NCBI GenBank assembly: GCA_036504335.1
Contig: DASXVJ010000030.1
Span: 15,432-79,431 of the forward strand
Source: Fen-183 sp036504335
Lineage (GTDB): Bacteria; Acidobacteriota; Thermoanaerobaculia; UBA5066
DNA: 64,000 nucleotides
Direction of reading: 5' to 3'
Below the pieces are notes generated by a model. The model had not been told where the DNA came from and did no database searches. It saw only the letters and a program-made list of their open reading frames with translations. A program made the translations under genes and the position numbers. Shown here one piece after another: positions 1 through 7,053 of this stretch (position 1 is its first letter; each line of letters begins with the position of its first letter).

Positions 1-51
1 TCCCCTGCCGCCCGGCCCCGGCAGGAGTCGCCGATGCCGGAATCCGCGTGA
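1..51 (+). CDS. 3' tail of an upstream gene (partial, tentative)
   Basis: The first frame from the left edge is open and ends at TGA 49-51, giving a 16-residue tail. Of its 16 sense codons, 14 end in G or C, which fits the coding bias seen elsewhere. Its stop would overlap the GTG at 48 as GTGA, the coupling used repeatedly in this window. Nothing can be said about function. A chance open frame is possible because the segment is so short. Confidence 0.35.
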   Translation, partial: SPAARPRQESPMPESA

Positions 52-812
52 AGGTGCGCGGCGTATCCCTTATCGTGCCTTCCGTGCCTGCCAGACGACG
101 CCCGGTTTCAGCCCGCCCGGACCGGCCCGACTGGGGTCCCCTCCTCGTAGCGCTCCTCGCGGGAGACGAGTCGGCCGTTCAAGGGGCATTCGAGCGCGCC
201 CGCGCGCACCGGATGGATCTCGCGGCCGTCGCGCGGGATCTCGTCGAGCCCGCACTCGAGCAGATCGGGGCGATGTGGCAGCGCGGCGAGATTTCCATCG
301 GAGAAGAGCACCTCGCCACGGCGCTCGTGGCGCGCGCCTTCCAGCTCGGCGCGCGGGACGTCCCCCTGCCCGGCCTCGGCGCGCCCCGCCTCGTGCTCGT
401 CTGTCCGGCCGGAGAGTTCCACGACCTCGGAGCGCGCATCGTCGCCGAGATCGGCCGCCAGGAAGGCTGGCAGGTCGAGTTCCTCGGCGCGAACCTGCCG
501 CGCGAGGCGACGATCCACTTCGTCTCGATGCGCCAGCCGGACGCCGTGGGACTCTCGATCGCCCTCGCGGCGCACGTCGCCGGCTGCGCGCCGCTCGTGA
601 AGGAGATCCGGAAGATCGCCCCCGGCGCGAAGGTGCTCGCGGGAGGGCTCGCGTTCCGCCTCGACCCGGCGCTCGTTCCGCTCGCCGGCGCCGACGCCTG
701 CGTGAGCGACGCCGTCGCGCTGCGCGACTGGCTCCGCGCGAACCGCCCGCCCGCGCGCAGGGCCCCGCGGCCGCCGAAGCGGCTCCGCCAGCCGACGCGC
801 GCCACCCGCTGA
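48..812 (+). CDS. CarH-like cobalamin-binding (B12) domain protein
   Basis: The protein looks like the light-sensing half of CarH/LitR regulators: a four-helix cap (about residues 30-100) and a Rossmann B12-binding domain (about 113-230). It shows the W-x9-EH signature (W77, E87, H88) and the ExHxxG motif (E123-F-H125-D-L-G128), where H125 should be the lower axial cobalt ligand. The residue after W77 is Gln; in Thermus CarH I recall a His here that binds cobalt after photolysis. No MerR-type helix-turn-helix is present in the window. The start is uncertain: GTG 48 gives a GTGA overlap, but codons 48-120 have weak GC3, so a later GTG is possible. The frame is also open to the left edge, so a longer protein cannot be excluded. 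It sits just upstream of the lipid-modification and sigma-factor genes, suggesting a light- or B12-responsive sensor for them (inference). Confidence 0.8.
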   Translation: MKVRGVSLIVPSVPARRRPVSARPDRPDWGPLLVALLAGDESAVQGAFERARAHRMDLAAVARDLVEPALEQIGAMWQRGEISIGEEHLATALVARAFQLGARDVPLPGLGAPRLVLVCPAGEFHDLGARIVAEIGRQEGWQVEFLGANLPREATIHFVSMRQPDAVGLSIALAAHVAGCAPLVKEIRKIAPGAKVLAGGLAFRLDPALVPLAGADACVSDAVALRDWLRANRPPARRAPRPPKRLRQPTRATR

Positions 813-883
813 CCTCGGGAGAGCCCGCGAACGCTCATCCGGATTCCGTCGGCGGGCGTATTTGATTTCGTGGGGGTGCGCAC

Positions 884-2140
884 CTGGAAATCGCGGTGAT
901 CGGCACGGGGATTTCCGGCCTGTCGGCGGCCTGGCTGCTGTCCCGCCGCCACACCGTGCGCGTCTTCGAGCGTGAGGCCCGCACCGGCGGGCACGCCCAC
1001 ACGCAGGACGCGCCGGCCCGCGGGGGCACTGTTCCCCTCGACACGGGATTCCTCGTCTTCAACCGCGAGACGTATCCGAACCTTTGCCGGCTGTTCGACG
1101 CGCTCGGCACGCCGCACCACGAGAGCGACATGTCGTTCTCGGTCCGCTGCAACACCTGCGGCCTCGAGTGGTGCGGCACGGGCCTCTCGGGCCTCTTCGC
1201 GCAACCCTCGAACATCGTCTCGCCGACCTTCCTCGGAATGCTCCGGGACATCGCCCGTTTCAACCGCGAGGCCCCGCGCCTTCTCGACCGTGAGGACGCC
1301 GACCGGCTCACGCTGGGCGCCTTCCTGCGCGAGGGCCGCTACGGCGACGCGATGAAACGGCACTACCTCGGGCCCATGGCGGCGGCCGTGTGGTCGTCCG
1401 GCACGCTCGGCATCGAGGAGTTCCCGGCGGGCCTCCTCGTGCGTTTCTTCCGGAACCACGGTTTCCTCGGCGTCACGACGCAATTCCGATGGAGGACGGT
1501 CACGGGCGGCAGCCGCCGGTACGTGGAAGCGCTGACGGCTCCCGTCAGGGACCACGTGCATCTCGCCACGCCGGTGCGAACGCTTTCGCGCGACGCGGCG
1601 GGCGTGACACTGCATTTCGCGGACGGCGGGACACAGCGGTTCGACGCCGCCGTCGTCGCCACCCACGCGGACGAGGCCCTCGCGCTGCTCGCAGAACCGT
1701 CCGGGGACGAGGCGCGCCTCCTCGGCGCGTGGACGTACTCCGCGAACGACACGGTCCTCCATTCGGACGAGTCGTTCCTGCCGTCGCGGGCGAAGGCGCG
1801 GGCCTCGTGGAACTACTGTCTCGCCGACTGCAAGGTGCCCGGGCAGCAAGCCACGGTGACGTACGACCTGAATCGGCTCCAGGGCGTGCCGGGTCCCGGG
1901 AAGTATCTCGTGACGCTGAATCCCGGCCGGCAGGTGGCCGAAGGGCAGCGCATGAGGACGATGCTCTACACCCATCCCGTCTACACGACGAAGAGCCTCG
2001 CGACCCAGGAGGACCTTCCGCGTCTCAACGGGGTCAGGCGCACGTACTTCGCCGGCGCGTACTTCGGCAACGGCTTCCACGAGGACGGCCTCAATTCCGG
2101 AATAGCCGCGGCGGCGGCCCTCGGGGTGCCTTTTCCGTGA
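884..2140 (+). CDS. FAD-dependent amine oxidase/desaturase-like protein
   Basis: This is an FAD-binding oxidoreductase of the NAD(P)-binding/amine-oxidase superfamily. The N-terminus has the dinucleotide motif G-T-G-I-S-G-L followed by the acidic end of beta-2 (FERE) and a GGHAHT segment; a C-terminal FAD-contact region reads GNGFHEDGLNSG. A GTG at 896 would remove beta-1. CTG 884, after the G-rich stretch 872-876, gives EIAVIGTG and restores the fold, so I chose it; 896 is the conservative alternative. Proteins of this type sit beside DUF1365 and CFA-like genes in many bacteria and have been linked to modified, including furan, fatty acids. Role here: oxidation or desaturation of a methylated acyl chain (inference). 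Its stop overlaps the next start as GTGA. Confidence 0.82.
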   Translation: MEIAVIGTGISGLSAAWLLSRRHTVRVFEREARTGGHAHTQDAPARGGTVPLDTGFLVFNRETYPNLCRLFDALGTPHHESDMSFSVRCNTCGLEWCGTGLSGLFAQPSNIVSPTFLGMLRDIARFNREAPRLLDREDADRLTLGAFLREGRYGDAMKRHYLGPMAAAVWSSGTLGIEEFPAGLLVRFFRNHGFLGVTTQFRWRTVTGGSRRYVEALTAPVRDHVHLATPVRTLSRDAAGVTLHFADGGTQRFDAAVVATHADEALALLAEPSGDEARLLGAWTYSANDTVLHSDESFLPSRAKARASWNYCLADCKVPGQQATVTYDLNRLQGVPGPGKYLVTLNPGRQVAEGQRMRTMLYTHPVYTTKSLATQEDLPRLNGVRRTYFAGAYFGNGFHEDGLNSGIAAAAALGVPFP

Positions 2141-2970
2141 GCCTGCCGGCGCCCTCTCTCTACACCGGCGTCGTGCGGCACGAACGATTCACGCCGAAGC
2201 CGCACCGCTTCCAGTACCGCGTGTACGAGGCGCTCGTGGACGTGGACGACCTCGACTCTCTCGCGCGGGAGATCCCGTTCTTCTCGCACGGCCGGGCGAA
2301 CCTCACGAGCCTCCACGACCGCGACTACATGGGGAGAGGCGCGGGCTCGATCCGCGAAAAGGCGAACCGATGGCTCGCGGCGCGCGGCGTACCTCCTCCG
2401 GCGCGGCTCTTCCTGCTGACGCACCTGCGCGTGCTCGGGTACGCGTTCAACCCGGTCAACTACTACTACGCCTTCGACGAGGCGGGGCGCTTCGCGTTCG
2501 CGATCGCGGAGATCAACAACACGTTCGGCGAGGGGTACGCCTACCTGCTCCGGCGCCCGGACGGCGCGGACGGGGAGACGATCTCGGCCCGCTTCCCGAA
2601 GGCGTTCCACATCTCGCCGTTCATCGGGATGGACACGACGTACACGTTCGTCGTGACGCCCCCGGGGAAAACCCTTCGCGCACACGTCGACGAGTTCGAG
2701 TCCGGACCCGAAGGAGGCAAGTTCTTCGAGGCGTTCTTCGCGGGGCGGCGCTCGCCGCTGACGGCCCGTTCCCTCGCGGGCGCGCTGGTCCGGCACCCCC
2801 TGATGCCGCTCCGCGTCATGGCCTGGATCCACCTGCACGCATTCGTCCTGCTCCTGAAACGCGTTCCGTCGTTCACGAAGCCCGCGCCGCCCGAAGGCGC
2901 CCTCTATGCGGGGGCCGCACCCCGGTCCCCGTTCGCACGAAAGAGTCCGGAGACGAGGAGACACGCTTGA
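2137..2970 (+). CDS. DUF1365 family protein
   Basis: A 277-residue protein typical of DUF1365. It opens with the family-like region LYTGVVRHERFTPKPHRFQY, followed by the conserved FNPVNYYYAFD segment, an EINNTFGE motif and the KAFHISPFIGMD region. The biochemical function of the family is unknown. It is nearly always found with a CFA-type methyltransferase and a flavin amine oxidase, as here, which suggests a role in membrane-lipid modification. The GTG start overlaps the preceding TGA, and its own TGA overlaps the next TTG, so translation of the three genes is probably coupled. Confidence 0.85.
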   Translation: MSLPAPSLYTGVVRHERFTPKPHRFQYRVYEALVDVDDLDSLAREIPFFSHGRANLTSLHDRDYMGRGAGSIREKANRWLAARGVPPPARLFLLTHLRVLGYAFNPVNYYYAFDEAGRFAFAIAEINNTFGEGYAYLLRRPDGADGETISARFPKAFHISPFIGMDTTYTFVVTPPGKTLRAHVDEFESGPEGGKFFEAFFAGRRSPLTARSLAGALVRHPLMPLRVMAWIHLHAFVLLLKRVPSFTKPAPPEGALYAGAAPRSPFARKSPETRRHA

Positions 2971-4259
2971 GCTCGACATCGTTTGCCGAAGACCGTTCTC
3001 TCGCCGCGACCGGAGCACCCTCGCCCGCCGACCGGCTCGCCGTCCGCCTCGTGCTGCGTCAGCTCGCGGGGCTGGAAGGCGGCTCTCTCCGCCTCGTCTT
3101 TCCGGACGGCGCCGTCCAGCGCTTCGGCGATCCCGGCGCGGGCCCCTCGGCGCGCATCGAGGCCGTTCGCTGGCGCGCGTTCCGGCGGCTCGTCACGGGC
3201 GGCGACCTGGGCGCGGCCGAGGCTTTCATGGACGGCGACTGGAAGACCGACGACCTCGTTGCGGTCGTCCGGCTCTTCATCGCGAACGCCGACCGCTTCG
3301 ACCGCGACTCGCCTCTCGCACGCCTCCGGAACTGGGGCAACCGCCTGCTCCACGCCGCGCGGCGCAACACGCCGGCGGGCGCCCGCCGGAACATCGAGGC
3401 GCACTACGACCTCGGAAACGCGTTCTACCGCCTCTTCCTCGACGAGACGATGACCTATTCGTGCGCGCTCTTCTCCCGGGACGACGAGTCGCTCGAGGAC
3501 GCCCAGCGAAACAAGTGGCGCAGGGTCGCCGACCTGGCCGGCCTCGGCCCGGGCGCCAACGTGCTCGAGATCGGCTGCGGGTGGGGCGGCTTCGCGGTCT
3601 GGGCCGCCCGCACGTACGGGTGCCGCGTCACCGGCGTCACGCTCTCGACGGAGCAGAGAGCCCTTGCGATTCAGCGGGCGCGGGAGGGCGGCGTTTCGGA
3701 CCTCGTGGACGTCCGCCTCGTGGACTACCGGACTCTGCCGGCGGAGGGAAAGCGATTCGACCGCATCGTGTCGATCGAGATGCTCGAGGCCGTGGGCTTC
3801 GAATACCTCGGGCGTTTCTTCGAGACGTGCGACGCGCTTCTCGCACCGGACGGACTCGCCGTCGTTCAAACGATCACCATGCCGGACCACCGGCACGACC
3901 GGCTGCTCGCGCGGCCGGATTTCATCAAGAAGCACGTCTTCCCGGGCAGCCACGTGCCTTCGCTCGCCGCCATCGCCTCGGCGCTTTCCCGCCGCACGAC
4001 CCTCTTCATCGACCGGCTCGAGGAGATCGGTCCTCATTACGCCGAGACGCTGCGCCGCTGGCGCACGCGCTTCCTCGCGCGCCGCGCCGAGGCCGCGGCC
4101 CTCGGTTTCGACGAACGCTTCCTCCGGATGTGGGAGTACTACCTCGCCTATTGCGAAGGGGGATTCGTCGAGCGCTACGTGAACGACGTCCAGTTCGTCC
4201 TCACCCGGTCGGGCAACCGCTCGCTCGGACCCATTCCGGCCTATCGGGGCGCGCCATGA
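2967..4259 (+). CDS. Cyclopropane-fatty-acid synthase-type SAM methyltransferase (long form)
   Basis: A 430-residue member of the CFA synthase family, which methylates the double bond of phospholipid acyl chains using S-adenosylmethionine. An N-terminal domain (about 20-130) precedes a family-typical HYDLGNAFY segment with TMTYSCALF, then SAM motif I VLEIGCGWGGFA and the catalytic-region IEMLEAVG. The TTG start at 2967 follows the GAGGAG ribosome-binding site at 2955-2960 and overlaps the previous stop as TTGA. The EMLEAVG form, with amine oxidase and DUF1365 neighbours, is typical of stress-regulon paralogues that may make methylated-trans or furan precursors instead of cyclopropanes (inference). 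A second, shorter paralogue lies at 5408. Confidence 0.9.
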   Translation: MSSTSFAEDRSLAATGAPSPADRLAVRLVLRQLAGLEGGSLRLVFPDGAVQRFGDPGAGPSARIEAVRWRAFRRLVTGGDLGAAEAFMDGDWKTDDLVAVVRLFIANADRFDRDSPLARLRNWGNRLLHAARRNTPAGARRNIEAHYDLGNAFYRLFLDETMTYSCALFSRDDESLEDAQRNKWRRVADLAGLGPGANVLEIGCGWGGFAVWAARTYGCRVTGVTLSTEQRALAIQRAREGGVSDLVDVRLVDYRTLPAEGKRFDRIVSIEMLEAVGFEYLGRFFETCDALLAPDGLAVVQTITMPDHRHDRLLARPDFIKKHVFPGSHVPSLAAIASALSRRTTLFIDRLEEIGPHYAETLRRWRTRFLARRAEAAALGFDERFLRMWEYYLAYCEGGFVERYVNDVQFVLTRSGNRSLGPIPAYRGAP

Positions 4260-4627
4260 GCGCGCGCCGTTCCCTGACTCTTCTCTTCTCGGCCATCCTC
4301 GCGGTCATGCTGGCGGTCACCGGCTGGGCGTCCTCGCGTGTGGCTCTCTGGAACGCGGGTCCCTCCCTGAAGGATCCCTGGATGATCGCCACGCTCTTCG
4401 ACGCGTATTGCGGCTTTCTCACGTTCTTCGCGTGGGTCTGCTGGAAGGAGACGCGCACGGCCGCGCGGACCTTCTGGTTCGTCCTCGTGATGGCCCTCGG
4501 GAACATCGCGATGGCCGTCTTCGTTCTCCGCGAGCTCGCGCGGCTCGGGCCCGGGGACGGAATGAGAGAACTGCTCGTGAAGAGAGACCCTCGCAACGAA
4601 GACACTCGGGCCGCCGATGTGGTCTGA
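4256..4627 (+). CDS. Small membrane protein, possibly DUF1475-like
   Basis: A 123-residue protein with an N-terminal hydrophobic helix (about 8-25), a central helix pair (about 40-60 and 72-92) and a charged tail. The DAYCGFLTFFAWVCWKE stretch resembles small DUF1475-type proteins found near DUF1295 and CFA genes; I am not certain of the family. ATG 4256 overlaps the upstream stop as ATGA and the gene overlaps the next by 11 bases, so it belongs to the same translational chain. It may act as a membrane partner of the lipid-modifying enzymes (inference). Confidence 0.72.
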   Translation: MSARRSLTLLFSAILAVMLAVTGWASSRVALWNAGPSLKDPWMIATLFDAYCGFLTFFAWVCWKETRTAARTFWFVLVMALGNIAMAVFVLRELARLGPGDGMRELLVKRDPRNEDTRAADVV

Positions 4628-5411
4628 GGCGCTCCGTCTCGCGCTCCTCGCCGCGGCCGTGGCGCTCACGATGATGGCGGCGCTCTGGGCGTGGCATTTC
4701 CGGCTGAAGGACGCCGGGATCGTGGATCCGGGATGGTCCGCGGGCATCGGCCTCATCGCGCTCCTCTACGCTCTTCTCGGCCCCGGCTGGGCGCCGCGCC
4801 GCGCGGCCGTGGCCGGGATGGCGCTCATCTGGTCGATGCGCCTCACCGTCCACCTCGCGCGTCGCATGCACGGCGAGCCCGAGGAGGGCCGGTACCGGGC
4901 GCTCCGCGCCGAGTGGTCCGGAAAGGGGGCGAACGTCTCCCGGAGATTCCTGTTCTTCTTCCTGTTGCAGGGGCTGCTGGATGTCTTCCTGTCGCTGCCG
5001 ATGCTGCTCGCCGCTCTCAACCCCGCGCCGCGCTTCTCGGGCTGGGAGATCGCGGGAGCCGCGCTCTGGCTCGTCTCGATCGCGGGCGAGAGCCTCGCCG
5101 ACGCCCAGCTGACCGCGTTCAAGCGGGATCCCGCGAATCGCGGCAGGACCTGCGACGTCGGCCTCTGGCGGTATTCGCGCCATCCGAACTACTTCTTCGA
5201 ATGGCTCGTCTGGGTGTCGTGGCTCGTCTTCGCGCTGGGATCGCCATGGGGCTCGCTCTCCGCGCTCGGGCCGGCGCTCATGCTGTTCTTCCTGCTCCGC
5301 GTGACCGGCATCCCGGCCACGGAGGAGCAGGCTCTCCGGTCGCGCGGCGAGGACTACCGCCGGTACCAGCGCACCACGAGCGCGTTCGTGCCCTGGTTCC
5401 CGAAGACATGA
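4617..5411 (+). CDS. DUF1295 (steroid 5-alpha-reductase/ICMT-like) membrane enzyme
   Basis: A 264-residue integral membrane protein with about six hydrophobic helices. The C-terminus has the DUF1295 pattern: GLWRYSRHPNYFFEW, then PATEEQALRSRGEDYRRYQ and a terminal FVPWFP. The fold is shared with steroid 5-alpha-reductases and isoprenylcysteine methyltransferases, so NADPH-dependent reduction or methylation of a lipid is plausible, but no substrate is known. DUF1295 genes are standard partners of CFA, DUF1365 and amine-oxidase genes. It overlaps both neighbours, 11 bases upstream and ATGA downstream. Confidence 0.87.
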   Translation: MWSEALRLALLAAAVALTMMAALWAWHFRLKDAGIVDPGWSAGIGLIALLYALLGPGWAPRRAAVAGMALIWSMRLTVHLARRMHGEPEEGRYRALRAEWSGKGANVSRRFLFFFLLQGLLDVFLSLPMLLAALNPAPRFSGWEIAGAALWLVSIAGESLADAQLTAFKRDPANRGRTCDVGLWRYSRHPNYFFEWLVWVSWLVFALGSPWGSLSALGPALMLFFLLRVTGIPATEEQALRSRGEDYRRYQRTTSAFVPWFPKT

Positions 5412-6442
5412 ACATCGACCGTCTCGTCTCCTCCGGCCTCGTCCCCGACGTCGTCCTCCGGGCCGCGATCCGCCGGCTCTGCGCCCGGCGCCTCGAGGAG
5501 GAGAGGGCCGAAGACGTCGAAGAAGTCCAGCGGCGGCACGCCGCCTTCGTCGCCGCGATGCACCAGAGCCCGATCGCGCTCGAGACCCGCGCCGCCAACG
5601 ACCAGCACTACGAGGTGCCTCCCGCGTTCTTCAGGCTCGCGCTCGGAAAACGCCTCAAGTACTCGAGCGCGCTGTTCCCCCCCGGCGTCACGTCCCTGGA
5701 CGCGGCCGAGGAAGCCATGCTCGACCTCACGTGCCGGCGCGCGCGGCTCGAGGACGGACAGGACGTGCTCGAGCTGGGCTGCGGCTGGGGCTCCCTCTCG
5801 ATCTTCATGGCCGAGCGGTTTCCCAATTCTCGGATCGTGGGGGTCTCGAACTCCCGCGACCAGCGCGTCCACATCGAGGAGGAGGCTCGCCGCCTCGGAC
5901 TCGCGAATCTCCGGATCGTGACGGCCGACATGAACGACTTCGCGCCGGAAGCCACGTTCGACCGGGTCGTGTCGGTCGAGATGTTCGAGCACATGCGCAA
6001 CTGGGACGTGCTCTTCGCGCGTGTCGCGGCGTGGATGCGGCCCGACGCGCGGTTCTTCCTGCACGTCTTCTCGCACCGCGACGCGGCCTACCCGTTCGTC
6101 GCGGACGGCGAGGCCGACTGGATGGCCCGCAATTTCTTCACCGGCGGCCTCATGCCCTCCGACCGCCTCGCGTTCTGCTTTGCGAACGATCTCACGGTCG
6201 AGGAGCACTGGCGGGTTTCGGGCGTGCACTACGCTCGGACGGCCGAGGCCTGGCTCGCGAACCTGGATGCGCGGCGCGAGGAGGCGCGCGCGGTGTTCGC
6301 GCCGGCGCCCGGGGCAAGGGCGCGGGCGCGCGTCGAGGCCTGGCGCGTCTTCTTCATGGCCTGCGCCGAGCTTTTCGGGTTCCGCGGCGGGAACGAATGG
6401 ATGGTCTCCCACTACCTCCTGAAACGGCGAAAGCCCGCGTGA
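5408..6442 (+). CDS. CFA-synthase-like SAM methyltransferase (short form)
   Basis: A 344-residue second CFA-family methyltransferase. It has NDQHYEVPPAFF and LKYSSALFPPG in place of the canonical HYDLGN and TYSCAYF, SAM motif I VLELGCGWGSLSIFMA, and an acidic motif VEMFEHMRNW. It lacks the longer N-terminal domain of the paralogue at 2967. The shorter HYEVP type is common in plants and many bacteria, and its substrate is usually unknown. The ATG overlaps the DUF1295 stop as ATGA. Two different CFA-type enzymes in one operon suggest successive or alternative methylations of one acyl chain (inference). Confidence 0.88.
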   Translation: MNIDRLVSSGLVPDVVLRAAIRRLCARRLEEERAEDVEEVQRRHAAFVAAMHQSPIALETRAANDQHYEVPPAFFRLALGKRLKYSSALFPPGVTSLDAAEEAMLDLTCRRARLEDGQDVLELGCGWGSLSIFMAERFPNSRIVGVSNSRDQRVHIEEEARRLGLANLRIVTADMNDFAPEATFDRVVSVEMFEHMRNWDVLFARVAAWMRPDARFFLHVFSHRDAAYPFVADGEADWMARNFFTGGLMPSDRLAFCFANDLTVEEHWRVSGVHYARTAEAWLANLDARREEARAVFAPAPGARARARVEAWRVFFMACAELFGFRGGNEWMVSHYLLKRRKPA

Positions 6443-6456
6443 AGTCTCCCCCACCG

Positions 6457-6462
6457 TAAGAT
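6457..6462 (+). promoter_or_regulatory. Candidate -10 element (TAAGAT) for the ECF sigma gene
   Basis: TAAGAT preceded by G ends 8 bases before the GTG start at 6471, so transcription would begin at or next to the start codon. It fits the pattern before many other first genes in this window. No clear -35 hexamer is seen at the usual distance. Confidence 0.4.
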
Positions 6463-6470
6463 CTCGCCCG

Positions 6471-7028
6471 GTGCAGGATTCCGCCGCCGACCTCGATCTC
6501 CTCGCGCGGATCAAGCAGGGAGACTCGGCCGCCCTCGACGCGCTCTACTCGCGGTACTCCTCGCCCGTCCATTCATTCGTGTGGAAGATCCTCCGGAGCG
6601 CCGAGGACACCGAGGACGTCGTCCTCGACGTCTTCTGGCAGATCTGGCGGCAGGCGGGCCAGTACGACGCCTCACGGGGAGCGCCGCCGGCATGGATCTT
6701 CGCGGTCGCGCGCTCGCGCGCCATCGACCGCCGGCGCCAGCGCCACCGCCGCGAGGACCGCACGATCTCGTTCGACGATCCCCTCGTGAACCTCGACCCC
6801 CTCGACGAGCAGGCGCCGCCCGACCAGGTGGCTTCTCACCGCCAGGCCCGCGACCTCATGCGCGAAGCCGTCGCGACGCTTCCTCCCGCGCAGCGCGAAG
6901 CCATCGAGCTCGCGTTCTTCCAGGGCCTGACCCACGTCGAAATCGCCGACCGGCTGAAGAAGCCTCTGGGCACGATCAAGACGCGGATCCGCCAGGGCCT
7001 GATCCGCCTGAGGAAGACGCTCGACTGA
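6471..7028 (+). CDS. ECF-type RNA polymerase sigma factor
   Basis: A 185-residue sigma-70 family protein with region 2 (about 20-90, core ILRSAEDTEDVVLDVFWQIW) and region 4 (about 125-180, LPPAQREAIELAFFQGLTHVEIA ending in a helix-turn-helix with GTIKTRIRQG). There is no domain 3 and no C-terminal extension, as expected for extracytoplasmic-function sigma factors. No anti-sigma factor is adjacent: the next gene is on the other strand. It follows the lipid-modification operon by 28 bases, paralleling the RpoE/CFA regulons that respond to singlet oxygen or light. It probably controls the genes upstream of it (inference). Confidence 0.9.
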   Translation: MQDSAADLDLLARIKQGDSAALDALYSRYSSPVHSFVWKILRSAEDTEDVVLDVFWQIWRQAGQYDASRGAPPAWIFAVARSRAIDRRRQRHRREDRTISFDDPLVNLDPLDEQAPPDQVASHRQARDLMREAVATLPPAQREAIELAFFQGLTHVEIADRLKKPLGTIKTRIRQGLIRLRKTLD

Positions 7029-7035
7029 AGGGCCC

Positions 7036-7052
7036 CGCTCCCTGGCGGAGCG
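7036..7052. terminator. Weak hairpin between convergent genes
   Basis: CGCTCC and GGAGCG form a 6-base stem around a 5-base loop between the stops of the converging sigma-factor and kinase genes. There is no T-tract on either side, so a terminator role is only positional. Confidence 0.3.
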
Positions 7053-7053
7053 C

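Noticed and set aside
179..2080. Long minus-strand open frame opposite the amine oxidase
   Set aside because: It is a GC-bias shadow: Arg- and Glu-rich, no family motif, and the plus strand holds a complete FAD enzyme.
5193..5201. TTCTTCGAA in the DUF1295 gene, matching the dispersed motif core
   Set aside because: It lies in normal high-GC sequence and is fully explained by the codons Phe-Phe-Glu. It lacks the AT-rich flanks of the other copies.
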